Assembly: GCA_013396915.1 (NCBI GenBank)
Contig: VWZL01001945.1
Coordinates: forward strand, 111,158-175,157
Direction of reading: 5' to 3'
Length of the DNA: 64,000 nt
Source of the DNA: Stercorarius parasiticus
Lineage: Eukaryota > Chordata > Aves > Charadriiformes > Stercorariidae
The position numbers and the translations under genes were made by a program. Shown here piece after piece: positions 1-13,091 of the stretch (positions within the stretch are counted from its first letter, which is position 1; each line of letters starts with the position of its first letter). The notes beneath the pieces were generated by a model, which saw only the letters and a list, made by a program, of their open reading frames with translations, made no database searches and was not told the origin of the DNA.

Positions 1-2239
1 TCCCACCCAAAACCAGCACAGTCTGGACGCAAATGCTGTGTTCTATTGGTCTGCTCTGCCTGGATGTCTCAAATATCCCACAGACTCCCAAATAACACCA
101 ATTGTTTATCTGTTGATAACTGAATGCTCTCTGTACAGAATAATTTAATTGCTTGAAGTTAAGTGACTGGCAACATTTTAGATATCCTAAAGTATCCTGC
201 CATCTCAAGATGTCACTTTGCACATCTCCCATAAACCCTCTGTCACATATGGCAGCTCTAAGCAGATATCTTGGGTATTCTAGAGCATCTAGAATGGCTC
301 TAAATAGAAATATTTATGCTTTTTAATTTCTTTGCTACAGTTAGACATCTAAATTTAGTTGCCTACTGTGTGGTACTGAAAGATATCATGAGGGATTTAA
401 TTTTGTGCTGGAGCGGTTACAACTCTTCTGGCATATTTTAGAACGGCCTGTCAGGGTGGGATCAACCCAGTCCTAGAAATGCTGGTTTCTTTTTTACTTT
501 AGCACTAGAGATGAGTCCTTTAGTTAGACGGATTATTTCATCTCACAAGTCATAATTACATGAATAAATGCTGAATTGATTATTACAATATACATATCAC
601 ATACGCATATACAAATATACATACAGCTACATCTTATTGTAATCCATGTATCCTTCAGAATCTCACGAAAATATGACTGCCACATTGCCCCCTGAAAGAC
701 AACATTGCAGTACCTCAGTGCAATACCTTACAGGAAGGAAAGATTAATTTAAATCACAAGTGATTTCAGTCTCGCACTCACAGTCTCATACCCACCAGCA
801 CCCCGATGCGTGTAAGCAGTCTGCTGAGCACTCAGGCATGAAGGCAATCTTATCAGGGTTGCTGCAATAACATGGAGGACAAAGGGGCATCAGTTTTCAA
901 GCTCCTCCTCACACTTCCCGGGTTCTGCTTAGGAGTGTGCTGGTTTTACATGTGTCTCATTGATACCAGTCAGGGGATAACAGTGGTTAATCTCTCTGTC
1001 TTGTCCCACCTCTATGAGTTGCCAGGATTTAATCACTGTCTGCATTTCAGATCTGGTTGTCCTGAGAGTTTGCAGGTGGATATGTCCTAGGATCTTGATG
1101 ACTTGCTGCCGTAGGTGTCAGCAACACATGCCATTTTTGTAGTCCTTCTCCATTCACATCAATACAAACATTGTTATTACAATTTTTCAAAGTTCTAGAA
1201 GGTTCCTGGGCTTCTGTTTTCTTATATATTGTAGAAATTTTGGTACCTACTGGCAAAACATCTACCTTTTATGACTCATAAGTTTTCTTCTCAAAAGTCT
1301 CCCAAGCTTCTGGTGTATTTCAGCAATATATTGTCATAAACTTTCCACTTTCCTGGCTTAGAATTACAAATGAAGATTACAGTTCAATTCTTCCTATGCA
1401 ATCATTTTTGTCTTTAAATTCTAACCTAATGCAATCTTCATATGCTGTCTCTCTATTTTATTGGATTATGGTGATCTTTATTATGTGCCTTCTCACTTTT
1501 TCATTCCCTATTATTCACCTCACTTTATCCATTTTTATCCGAGACAAACTGGAAAAAACTTTGGAAAGAAGCAGAAGCAGCGCATGCCATCGTGCCGTTG
1601 CTAGGACGGACACACTCTTTTTGTGCACTGTCATCATACTTCCACTGACTGTCCTGCTGCATATTTATCAAGGGCTACCTCTCTGACTAATCTGAACTTC
1701 ACTGATTATTACTGAGATAGCAGCTGACATCAGGTACAGTTCTTCATCCAGGTTCTGCTATGCAGCATTTATGGTTGGGAGCAGCAGCTGACTCTCTCCT
1801 GAGATCAGCAGCAAAGTGATCAATACCACAGAAAGTGGCATTGACAGAGAAAGTCAGGATGGTTGAAGAAAAGCTGAGGTATGCAAGAATTAGGCAGAAA
1901 TTTTGAGTATGTTCGCCTTCTTAAGAAGAAACTTATTTTCTGTATGATTTCACCATAGAGCATATTTCTTACAATGTTAAATATTGATACACAATCTTAA
2001 AAAAAAAAAAAAAACACAAAGAAACCCCAAGAAATTTGTATTGCCAATCTCATATTCTGTTAACAAGAACTGGAAAAAAAAATCATAATAGGGAAAAAAG
2101 AAACTGTTCAAATACTTTATGCTCAGACCATTAAGTTATTTAGAAAGTTGTTTCAGAACCAGTAGAATGATTATGAAAGTCTGATGATAAAAGTGTAAGA
2201 ATGTAAGTCTTGAAAGACAGTTTAAATCACTAGAACCCA
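1..2239. other. AT-rich non-coding sequence
   Basis: I see no gene, LINE or LTR signature here. Two short plus-strand open frames (872-1090 and 1396-1686) have no recognisable motif and no splice or promoter context, so they look like chance. The second has a hydrophobic first half, which a T-rich frame readily produces. The only low-complexity feature is the A-run at 1999-2014. Confidence 0.6.
1999..2014. repeat. Poly-A run (16 A)
   Basis: An uninterrupted run of 16 adenines followed by CACAAAG. It could be a simple homopolymer or the decayed tail of a plus-strand retroposed copy. The sequence upstream does not resemble a retroelement I recognise, so the plain homopolymer reading is preferred. 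Confidence 0.8.
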
Positions 2240-3745
2240 ACCTCTTCAGGCCTCAGTATTGGCTTGGGCTATTGTCTTCCATAACGGCCCTGGCATGACA
2301 TTCAGTTCCAGACACTGCGGTTCACATGAAGGTAAAATACAGTTGAAATATATGGCCCTTGTGCATCTCTTGTGTCCTTGCACCCTAGAAGAAATACAGC
2401 AAGGAGGGGAGCAAAGGGAGGTGTTGAGGGACTGCTATGTGATGGCAGTCTCCAGGCAAGAGGTGCACCCACACAGACAGGAGGGATCACTGGTACTGCA
2501 CGTTGATGTCTCCCCAAGGGCCTGGCTTGCAGGGTTTGTCCATCCCTGTGCATTGAAGCAAGCGCCAAGAGACACAGCTCTGCTTCCCTGGGGATCTGTC
2601 GGCTGGGCCCTATGTGGGCCTCCTGGCACTGATAACTAGTGACGTGGTGGCCATGCCTCAGTGGACATCAGGTCAGCGGTGTCCACATCATAGTGGGGGG
2701 GTGTGACAAGGCTGACACCAGGTATAAAAATGGCTGTGGGGCTGGGGCAGGAATTAGTTTTGGAAGCACCACAGGGCACACATTGGTCTTCTCACTCCTC
2801 AGTCAGTCACTGAAGATTTTTGAAAATCTCCATGGAACAGCATTGACCTAAGAAAAAGGAAAGACGCACGGCACCTGCCTGCAGCCTGCCATAGCCTCAG
2901 AGATAGCTGTGCGGTTCCCACCTCTCTTCCCTGCCATATGAGGCTTTCCTCAAAATGGTTTCTGACTCATGGGCCCATCACACGGGTCTTCTGTTTCTCC
3001 CGGTCATTCTGGGAATTCCCTTTTGGGATTCCCTTATTGTCCTCACATACTTGTTCTCCTGGATTGGCATTTTGTCCTGGTTTCCCACACGTGCATGCAG
3101 GGTTGGTTGCGCAGTATCGTGCCAAGCCCAAAGGCTGCTCCAGAAATGCTGCACAGACATCCTGTTGGGCTGGGGCAGATGTGAGGCCTCTCACTCTCCA
3201 CTTTGCAGGAGGAAACGGGCACCTAATCTGAGGCTGCTCAGAGATCACATGGGTATGATGGGTTCAAAATGGCCACTTATGGATGGTGGCTCCATGTGCA
3301 CCATGTGCAGCACTAAAAGAGTGTCTGATGGGGGAGCGGCCTCCATCAGGTGCTCAGTAAACATGACAGCTGGGACATGACAGTGCCATAGGTGGGCTGA
3401 GTGTCCTGCCTGTGAAACGTCACTTCCAAAAAAGCACACTCTGCAGAAGAGGATGGGGACGTGAGCTGTGATGTGAAAGACTGGGGTTGTGACAGGCAGG
3501 GCACACCACCCTTTGGGATCTGACAGCCAGAAAGTTCACTGGAGGGTGTCTTGATACCTGTGGATGCTCCGGCCATGCTGGGTACAGTAGGTATATCTAG
3601 CTTGGTATAGCGTGGTGGGAATTTTGACTCCATGGCATCATAGGGGTGCAATGGGAGAGTGTACCTGCAGCCATAAGGAGTAGCATCCGCATAATTCTTT
3701 GTGGAACGCATATTAAAATAATTTATTAAACATAGTGCCAAAACT
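2240..3745. other. GC-rich block of unknown origin
   Basis: The base composition changes sharply from the AT-rich flanks to a GC-richer stretch with many overlapping open frames on both strands. A TATA-like GGTATAAAAATGG lies at about 2721-2733. The longest frames are plus 2955-3380 and minus 3346-3741. I recognise no domain, no retroviral signature and no bounding direct repeats. An old transposon, a decayed LTR-element interior or a processed-transcript remnant are all possible; the sequence alone does not decide. Confidence 0.4.
3346..3741 (-). other. Open frame, 131 codons, doubtful coding
   Basis: This minus-strand frame is open for 131 codons. Its first 50 or so residues have a mixed, non-repetitive composition, with tyrosines and prolines spread evenly, and look more protein-like than the other open frames in the window. 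The remainder is Ser/Pro/Gln-rich and less convincing. An AG|GTATC context about 51 codons after the second Met could act as a splice donor, which would make the first part a terminal or internal exon. I recognise no family. There is no promoter evidence and overlapping frames exist on the other strand, so a chance frame in GC-rich DNA remains the likelier reading. Confidence 0.15.
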
Positions 3746-5714
3746 TCCCTCTTGGACTACTACCTGGTAGTCAACATGCAGATAAATTCTTCTTTCTATG
3801 ACATAAGCATCCACAATGTACGAGTGCTGCTTCATTTTATTATTGTAAGTGGTAAAAACTGCATAAGCTTTTCAACCAGAACTATTTTAGGTCTGCAGAA
3901 TGTTCAATTTGTTACAGACTAAAATTGTTTGTGGTTTTGAATTCAATAGTATTGTCAGACTGATAAAATGTCTACTCTCTGCAAATAAACTTCCTAGTGG
4001 TATATTGCAATTCTCAGCAAAGTCTGTCTGTCAATTCATACAACAAACTCAGGTAGGCAGACTGGAACAAAATGAATATTTTTTGGAGGTGAATCAATTT
4101 CCTTTGCGGTTAGTGGGGCAGGTATGTGTTAACAATAGAAGTTTCGCACATATCTTTTTTTCTTTAAAACCATGTCTGGAACTAGTACTCACATCCCACA
4201 GAAGGAAAACTTAGCACAGAACAAAAATTTAGAATGTTTGCTTGGTTCAAGTCAGTAAACAAGTGTTTTGTGCTGAGATTTAGCATGGAATTATGGGACT
4301 ACAGAGATTTCATGAACCAGCTAGGTTGGCTGTCAGACATCTATTTATATAATACGAGATCTGGGGGATGAAATGATGGTTAATGTGATTTTGTAAACAA
4401 AAGAAAATTGGAGTGGTTGTATTCCACCTATGTAACTTGCTACCACTGCTTCAATCTTCAGTTGGCAATGTATTTTGCAAATTCTGAAGTGCGATGATTT
4501 CTCTAAAAAGACTTTAGTAGAAAAAAAAATAAAAATCATAGAACAAGACTGAAGCAGACTTTATGTTAGATTGAGTTATGTTTGCCTACCTGCCTGTTCA
4601 AAGAAAAGATGTGATGAAATTAGTCACATGCATAGCATCTACAACAAGAGAAATAGTAGCACGCATATTGAACTGTGAGGCTTAATTTGTATGGGATTCA
4701 GTGCTTGCTCAAAATGAGTATTTTCTGCTCCCAGGACATCAGTTTAACTGTTTCATGGCAGGTTTGCTGACACTCTATAAACAATTTTGCATACGTAAGC
4801 TATTTTAGAGACTACCTGCCTGCCTTCTAGAACATGATAAAAGTATTTTATTTTAATTTGTTGCCTATTTGGAATTGGTAGGATTTGCCGGGGAGGTAGA
4901 AAATACAGCAGGTTGCCTACACCTGTTAAAGCCAGCACTTGGCTCTACCCGTCTATACGTTAATCTCTAGCGCTATGAACAGAAAACACTATCACAGCAC
5001 AGATTGTATGGTCTGCTACTGACCTCGTGTCTAGAATGTCCCATCTTCTTGTTATGCTAACCATGACTTTAGCTTGAGCCCTAAGGATCCCTTACCCTGA
5101 TTTTGTTATAAATTATGCAGTTAACATTAGCTTACTTGACTCTTACATTAGCTAGCTAAGGACTCTTAAAGCCATTTTTGAATCAGTCTAATATAGCCTT
5201 TTAACTTAGGGCAGCTTATTTCAGGCCTATTGGTCAACACAGGGGAGAGCAAAATGTTGGGGAAAGAAAAAACTTGTGTAGAAGGAATCATAATTGAATT
5301 AAATTCTATCAAATGGAAATAGCAATACAGAAAAAGGACAAGAAAAGTGGAAGCCATGTTTGGAGAGAAATAAAAGGAATAGGAAAACAGTAAAATTAGG
5401 GATTTCTGTTGATATGGGAAGAACAATGAAGGCAACAAAAAAATTCATTATAGAGGTACAAGTGTACAGGTTCCAATGAAAGGGCAATAGATCAGTAAAG
5501 TATAAGCCGTATGACAATTTAGCAACTATGCAGTTAATGAGAAATATAGAAAATAAACATTTAGGCAAATAATGAGCAGGTAATCAGCCAGGCAATGAAG
5601 CAATAATATGCAAAGTCTTATGGCTGATACCTATTTGATTAAATTTAGGTAGAAAGAGCCTTATCTTCTTTTACATACCGAAGTACTGAGTATCCAGTTC
5701 AGTGCTCATTAGGA
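3746..5714. other. AT-rich non-coding sequence
   Basis: No repeat family, gene or structured RNA is recognised. The open frames (for example plus 3900-4214) are short and have no coding features that I can see. Confidence 0.6.
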
Positions 5715-5742
5715 AATCATAGAATCATAGAATCACAGAATC
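5715..5742 (-). repeat. CR1 3'-end tail repeat
   Basis: Three tandem copies of an AATCATAG/AATCACAG unit match the octamer-like repeat that ends avian CR1 LINEs, read here on the complement. No CR1 body follows on the right (TCTTTTAAAAGTAC...), so this is either an extremely 5'-truncated insertion or a leftover tail. Confidence 0.6.
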
Positions 5743-8700
5743 TTTTAAAAGTACAACTCATTTACAGTAAATAAAACAAAAAGAATGAATGAGCTCCTAA
5801 TAGCTGGCTTAGTTTAGATGATTCTCTCCATTTGTGAGCAACACATTGCTGGGATTAGGATGGTGAAGCATGTGGTAGATTATGAGAAATGAGAAAACTC
5901 ACATCGGGTAGAATACCAGAAAGCACGATAGAAACAGAAAAAGCTATCTGACTGCAAGAGTGAGCTTTCTCAGATAGATAGGATTGCTGTTAAACGGCTA
6001 ATGAATAATAGCAGTGAATATGATGATAAGAATAGTTCACACTTCACATAAAAATACCTTCAAAACCTTTCAAAGGACTTTCTGGTGTAAATATGTTTCT
6101 TTTCCTTCTGAGTTCATGTTTAGTGGCCTGCTACGTATCTAAAATATTTTTAATTATTAGGCCAATTGGCTTAAAAATATGACTGACATCTTGTCCATAG
6201 AGTTGTTATTTTAAAATTACTTGGGAAAATAATTTCAGAAAATCCCATATCGTCAATTAGCCACTTACTTACACTATTTTTTTTTAAGTATCACATGTAA
6301 ATGTGAGTACTTAAAACATACGTGACATAAAAAATACTGGAGATCTAAACTGGTAAGAGTGAAAAAATGAGAATCTCATTTCATATGTCGTGAAGCCGGA
6401 TAGCACCTCTTTTTGTGGTAGTCCATTGACATAATTCACTATCAATCACACAGTGTCTGCTTCAACTTCTGGAGCTACCTTCATTAAGTCACAAATCACA
6501 GCAGTCACTATAAATAACAAGCCTAGTGCATATTACATTTTAAAATAAGCTATCTGTGAAAACAAACCAATGTTATGGGTTCGTGTTGTTGCCGTAATAG
6601 GTGCTCCAAGTCACATGGTTTATATTAAAATGAAAATGGTAGCTCAAACTAAGTATTTTACTTACAAATAACTTAAACTCTGTATGATGACCTTTCCTCT
6701 TCCGCATACGTCAGCTGATAGGAAAGAACATATGGAAAAGAGATTAAATTCAAACCTATGGATGTCTTAAAAATTGAAACAACTAGCAGAATGACAGTAC
6801 CTAGCACAAACAGGGAAGACAACTGGCCCAGCTATGTATTTGCAAAGAAAAATGAAGCCAGAGTCAAAAAAAACTTTGATTATCTGACATATAATAATGC
6901 TGGTCCTCAAATTTGTCATGCTTGTGCCTGTTTCAAGGACAGGACTACTAACCCGGAGCTTAATAGTATTTAGTGTCTCATTTTGCTTATGCCTGGCATA
7001 TTTTTGCATATATTTTGTGTCAGTGAATCCTTTGTCAAAACATTAATCTCAAAGGTCTGAAGGGCACAGAGGATTTGCTCTGATTCCAACTACCACTGCC
7101 CAACCATTTATTTGACTTCATAAAACTGAACCCTTACCACAGACTGATAAAGCTGAAATCTGTAGAGCAATTTTTTTCCAATTTTCAAGCAAATTGTTCT
7201 AATGAAATTTCAGCCTAGTAGTTTTAAACTCAGACATATGGATAGGTGGAACTTAAATAAATTTTATTTTTAAAAATATGGAAAAGCTGTTATCTAAAGC
7301 TTCAGTACTCAGTCAGGGCATGCTGCATCCAAAAGAGGCACCCAGACCTTTTGTTAATAAAGATATAATATGAGCTGATTGAAATTGCAAGAACAAGATG
7401 TGAAAAGCTCCTTCTTAAATTCAAAAATAAATTGTAATAATCCATTGTGACAGTAAAGCATCTTCCTTCTGATTTTCTCAAAGCATTCGTGAACCATTAA
7501 GGATCTTCAAGGCACACCTTTCCAGCTCAGCATGATGCTCTGTGGTCCTCCCACAAAGGTCCAAGAAAGTGAGGTTCTGGACAGGCACAGTAGCTTAATT
7601 TGTAAATCTGTACAAATACAGTAGTATGGTCTGACAGTTATGCTAATTAGCTGGGTGTCCCAGCAGAGATAATTAGCTCCACTCTGATACCACTCTGCTG
7701 TACTTATTGCCATTAGTACTTGGCACTAGTTCAGTGTTCTCCCCAGTTGTCCACTTTATGACACAGAACCTGCTCTTAATTTCTATAGTCTTTGGACAAA
7801 ACCTTTGTAATAATAATTGGGAAGCCAAGGCATACGAGTGGGAAGGAACACACTGAGGATGAGCAACAAAGGCAAATCACTAAACCTGTGAGAGCTTTAG
7901 GGACTTCTGTGACTTGTAGCTAAGTCCACATTTCAAGTCTGTCCCAACAGCAGTCTTAGCACTGTAGTTATGTTTGTATGTTTATTGATACTAAATTAAA
8001 AAGACCTGTACAATAATTGATAAGAGAAGCAGAAAATGGAAGGCTACTTTTTTGTGAACTGATGTTCAGGGAACCAGGAGTTGGTTTTTGTAATGCACGC
8101 AGACTATTACTGTGATATGCTAATATCTTCCTTGCAAATTGGTGTTTCTGTGGAGATAGACCAATAAGTTGCTGTAAGTTTTAGATCAGTTTCTTCAATC
8201 TTTTACAATTTCTTGGCATCTTAAGGGATTTTCTCACATTTATAAAAAAGTATGTTTGTCCTCTATTTCTAAAACATCTTCATTCCCTGAGCTGCCTGCA
8301 GTGTCAAAATCATCACAGCCATCAATATTCATTCAATATAATATCTAGGTAGAAAAGAGCATAAAAACATTTTGCATAAGATTTGTATTAGTTTCCTGTA
8401 TTTTTTTTTCCATTGTGCCAACCTTTGTTTATAAATGCACAATGCTATCTAGTTGTTGATGACTATCTTTTCTAGATAATGGTCAGCATTATCTGATATG
8501 AAGAGTATTCTGGGCTGCATTAGGAGTAGTGTTGCCGGCATATCGAGGGAGGTGACCCTTCCCCTCTGCTGGGAACTGGTGAGAGACATCTGGAATGCTG
8601 GGTCCATTGCTGGGCTCCCCAGCACAAAGGAGATATGGAGCTACTGGAGAGAGCTCTGTTATGCAGGCTTTCCAGCCTATTGGGAAATAAACTCTTTAGG

Positions 8701-8784
8701 GTCATTTCATCTTGCATGCTATTTAAATGCTTGTTCTTCAGAAAAAACTGCAGTATGAATTTCCCCATTACAGACACTTAATGT
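5743..8784. other. AT-rich non-coding sequence
   Basis: No gene is recognised. A segment near 6030-6095 (TTCACACTTCACAT... CAAAACCTTTCAAAGGACTTT) faintly resembles old amniote SINE ends, but the match is too weak to call. Short open frames at 6758-6973 and 8498-8758 show no motif. Confidence 0.55.
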
Positions 8785-8812
8785 GGGGTGGAGAGGGGGG
8801 AGGGTTGGTGGG
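8785..8812 (+). other. G-quadruplex-type tract
   Basis: Four runs of three or more guanines separated by loops of 6, 1 and 5 bases (GGGG, GGGGGG, GGG, GGG) satisfy the usual G3+N1-7 folding pattern on the plus strand. It stands out in AT-rich surroundings. There is no gene start next to it to give it an obvious promoter role. Confidence 0.6.
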
Positions 8813-10800
8813 TTTGGTTGTGGAGATTTTTTTTAATATTGGAGCATTGAGAAGCACTGATTTTTTACACCTTTTTTTACTGTGTACTTATAATGTACTA
8901 GAAATGGTAGGTTTCATTTGTATACTTAGTTTTAATCATTACCCACTTCTGTTTTGCTATTGAATGATTAATGATAATACATTGGATGTCTCAGATAAAC
9001 AGTGCTGTAAAAGTAGAAAATGGTTAACTAATACTTACTCCTTATGCTTTACAGCACGTTCAGGTAGGTAGGAAAAAGAACACAGTGAGATTTTTATGTT
9101 TTTCATTTAAATTAGAATAGATACTTCCTAAATTTGAAGTGGTTTTTTAGGTACCATTTTGAAGATCTCACACTTGAAAGGTGTAGTGACATGTGATTTT
9201 GAAAAATTCAGGAGTGTTTTAAAATATTGTGTCATGAGACTAAATAAATGCATGAAACATTATTTCCAGTTATTATATGTTGTTACTTTACTGAACATGT
9301 TCCTCAGATACAGTTGTTTGTAGCATGCCATTAAGAAAGCAGTTGTGTGTGTATGGCTGCAGGGAGAGTAGTTTCTTATTTTTCCATCGCGTAAATCTGA
9401 AGGGTTAGTTCTGTGCAGTGATAGCTAGGATGGCAGAAATGAACTCTTCGAAACTGCAGGGCATCTCACTGCTTCTCCCTGCATGCCTTTCATTTCTTAT
9501 ATCCTAGACTGTCAGTGGACATTGTACTACTGCTACTGCAAGTCACCATGACACCTAAAAGACTGAGTTTCTTTCTAATTCAAAGAGTTCAAAATATAAA
9601 CTAAACGTTGGCTCTAGGACAGTAATTCTTACTAGGAAAAGTAGAGAGAGTTTGTTAGTCAGCACAAGAGAGGAGAAATTATGCAGTATAAAGCTTTGAT
9701 GCAAAATATGAAATTGGGAAAGGGAATGTATTTTTAGACATTTCAGAATCTACCAAACATAAGTCATTAGCAAGAGCCTGAGAAGCCTAAAATAAGAAAA
9801 TTGTGGAAGGGTAGGAAGAATAAGATAAGCATTAAGATAAGAAACAAGAAATAAGAAATATTTCAAGAAATATTAAGCTCAACTTGGACCTGCATGGGCA
9901 CCTTGGACTCTTGAATAAGCCGTTTATTCCTTGGATTTCCAGAAATTATGCCAGGTAGTCTGAAAATACGGTGGTTAGTTACCTGTGTTCATATTCACTA
10001 GGAGTCAATAGCACTCAAATGTTCTGAGGCTTTTTACTCTTTTTGAAGAACATTTAGAGTAAATTGCATTTGGCTACTAGAAATCTGTGGGTAACAGATT
10101 TTATTGAGAGGTTGATGTTAAATTTTGAAATTAATTTGGTTTAATGTCTGGTGAATTAACAAGTGTCTGTTCTGTGGAATAAAGATGTTTAGAGAACCAT
10201 ATTTTATCCACTAACTTATAGTGGACAGAAGATTATGAGACGCTTTACACAGAAAAATCAAGTTTGTGATCTTTCCCCAAGGAGTTTAACATCTTTTTTA
10301 GAAGCAACATGGTGAAGAATATTAATGACTAGTAAAGATGATTTGATAAAGCTATAAAAAGTGTACAGTAAAAAAGAACCAAACAAACATAGAATCATCA
10401 ATACAGCATGAATAAAACAAATTTTGTTTGAGAGATTGATATATGGGGCCATGCAGTAAACCCATAATGCGCTTTGTGAATATGTAATTACTCTTCTACT
10501 CTCCTGGCTGTTTCATCTTCTGATATGAATATTCTATTTTCTCTTATTCCTCAGATTTTGAGGGGAATACAGTATTAAATATATAGGTTTATTACACGTT
10601 TTACTTTAATTTTATAAAACCAGGCTGTACCATATGATTAACACTGATGGTTACAAATCTTGTTTTTAAAAAGTCATTAGCACCTCACAGTGACCAAAAC
10701 ATGAAATGTCTAATTATTTCAAATGCGAAGAGGAGGGAATGATTATGAGCCAATTAGTATGTTTGAGTATCTTATGAAACATTCTGATGTGAATTATTAC
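8813..10800. other. AT-rich non-coding sequence
   Basis: Nothing recognisable: no repeat family, no gene and no long open frame. Confidence 0.6.
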
Positions 10801-10850
10801 ACATATATATGCACAAGTGTATATGTATATATGTATGTACATATGTTTTA
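10801..10850. repeat. TA/TG-rich simple repeat
   Basis: An imperfect alternating purine-pyrimidine tract of ATAT, GTAT and GTAC units (for example TATATGTATATATGTATGTACATATG). It is typical of a degraded (TA/TG)n microsatellite. Confidence 0.7.
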
Positions 10851-13020
10851 TAGACTGAGTAGGGAGATCAAGCACTTTGAAGCTGCAAAACTGTAGAATT
10901 AAGGTAATTTAGATAACTGTAATCCAAACTCTTTCATTGCACATTTTAAAGGGAGAGGAAGTAATGATGTGACCTTAGCTTGTTTATATTACAAGATTGT
11001 GTTAAACGCTTGCCATTTTCTCCCTGTGTGGATTTATGTCAAAAAAATGAGCTTACAGTTCAGTGTAATACCTTCATTGTTATACCAATAACCAGAAGAG
11101 TTTTTAATGAGCAGTAGCAATTGATTGAACAACTAGTGAAAACTAGTGCATGGGCATAAAAGGGAGCGCAAGGGCAAGCAGAACTCTTGGGCAAAGATGA
11201 GACACAGTTTCTGCTTTTCTTCACTAATTGGTACCTGCTGATCTGAGTGCTTATCTATGGTACATTTGTAGAACATATCCTTAGTTACGTTTCAAATAAG
11301 GTTCAAAAGGACTTTACTGAGCTATTAATTTTCCTCTTTTTTCTCTTGTCTCTTTGAACAGCTCAGGTCTTAAGAGAGCTCTTGATAGGACCTTTAGGTC
11401 AAAATGGACAATAATTCATCATAAAGTATTCTATCCAAGGACCACCTAGATCTTCAAGTCACCAAAAATATACCATCAAGTGTCTTGTATGTTTTTCAAA
11501 CATAGCGTAAACTTATGCTAGCCCTCCTCTTCTCAAAACATGCACACAAAAATCCAGAGGATAACCATAGCATTTTGAGTTCTCCACTTGAGTACAAAGA
11601 AGGAATGTCCTCTGGCTCTTACCTTCTGTAAAAAAAAAAAAATAATTTAATTACTTTAATTAGTTTTACTTGTATACATCTGGCTCACACCAGGTAGTTA
11701 ATCTTACTCTTCATTTGTGCTCTCATAATTATAAGGACCTTGCATTGTTCACAGAGTTTAGAATGATATCCCTCCAGTTCTCTGGAGACATTTGCTGGTC
11801 ATCTTTCTTCACTGCATACTGCCAACACCATCAGGCGCGTGTCTAGAACAATTTGTATGTAAGATAACTGTCATGTTCAATCACACAGACACACACAAGG
11901 ATGTTGTAGGGGATGTCATGGAAGAAGGTTTCGGTTTTGTTTTTCTGGGAACACTCTGCTCAACTTGTCAGGCAACTGCTGTGGGTATTATTTCAAGGAG
12001 GTAACTATTTTTAGTATTTTCATATTAATGAAGAGTCCTGTTTTTTTACAGTACTAAATGCAGTAAAGTCCCATTTACCCTTCCTTTACCCAGCTGGCAC
12101 TACATATACAGCATTGTCATGGGAAAATAGGTATGTATTTCTATTGCTGTATATGTTGTTACGCGATCTCACAGAAGTTATTTTCCTTTCACTTTAAAAT
12201 GCAATTTGTTAACTAATTCCATTTATCCTGACTTTGAGCAGATCAGGATGAACACTGTTCAGAACAAATGAGTTTAAAGCCTCAGCGATGTGCAAATCTG
12301 TATTCTAGAGACCCTAATAAGCTCTCACCTATCAAATGCATGTCTTTACTGCAGGCTACATCATTCTGTAAGTTTTAAACATGTCACACCAAATACTGGA
12401 AACAAAAGATGGAACTCTCTACAAAGTACTAACCCTACAAGGAGCACAAGAGATCAAGTGCTGAAGATTAGGAGGAAAAAAAATTCAAGAAGGATATCAG
12501 ATTATTCTCTTAAAGAGGATTTTATAGTTTCACATTATGTAGAGGGAACTCATAGAACTGGTAATTTCATATTGCTGACATCAGATTGTTACAGAAATAC
12601 TTTAAGCAATTGTCTTTTTAGCCTTCTTTATTAAGATTAGCAATATGGCAATGTCAATATGCTATTCCCTGTACTGCAGCACTTAATATTCATCTTGCCT
12701 TCACCAGCTGTGCCAATGATATGTGTGCACTCCATGGTGGTACCTGAGAATTACACAGAAGTAATAGTCAAAATATGCCAGAATAGGATGATGCACTATA
12801 GTAACGCTTCAGAAATGGATCCTGCCATGTTAGGCAAAGGGAAATCGGTGTGAAACTAGGACGTACTCAGAAGTTTATCTTTCTCCTCCCGAATCAGTAC
12901 TGCTAAATTTTCAAAAGTCCTACTTGATTCCTGCTGTGGATATGCAGATAATTATACACATATACATGCATAAGTATATCAATCCATATGTAAATGTATA
13001 ATAACATAGAATTTTGAATA
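10851..13020. other. AT-rich non-coding sequence
   Basis: A 13-base A-run lies at 11630-11642. Open frames at 11792-12004 and 12290-12634 lack recognisable motifs. I see nothing else. Confidence 0.6.
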
Positions 13021-13091
13021 AAACTTTTTTTGATATACTTTTTTGTATAAAGTTTGTATGAAGCTTTGATAAACTTTTTTGATATACTTTT
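13021..13091. repeat. Direct repeat, 21-22 bp, period ~50
   Basis: AAACTTTTTT(T)GATATACTTTT occurs at 13021-13042 and again at 13071-13091, differing by one T in the homopolymer. A related GTATAAAGTTTGTATGAAGC stretch lies between the copies. This looks like a small local tandem duplication. Confidence 0.8.

Noticed and set aside
1396..1686. 96-codon frame with a hydrophobic first half as a small membrane protein
   Set aside because: T-rich codons give hydrophobic residues by default, and there is no supporting signal around it.
9040..9075. Exon between TTTACAG and CAG|GTAGGT
   Set aside because: The segment is only about 9 nt; chance pairing of splice-like words is far likelier.
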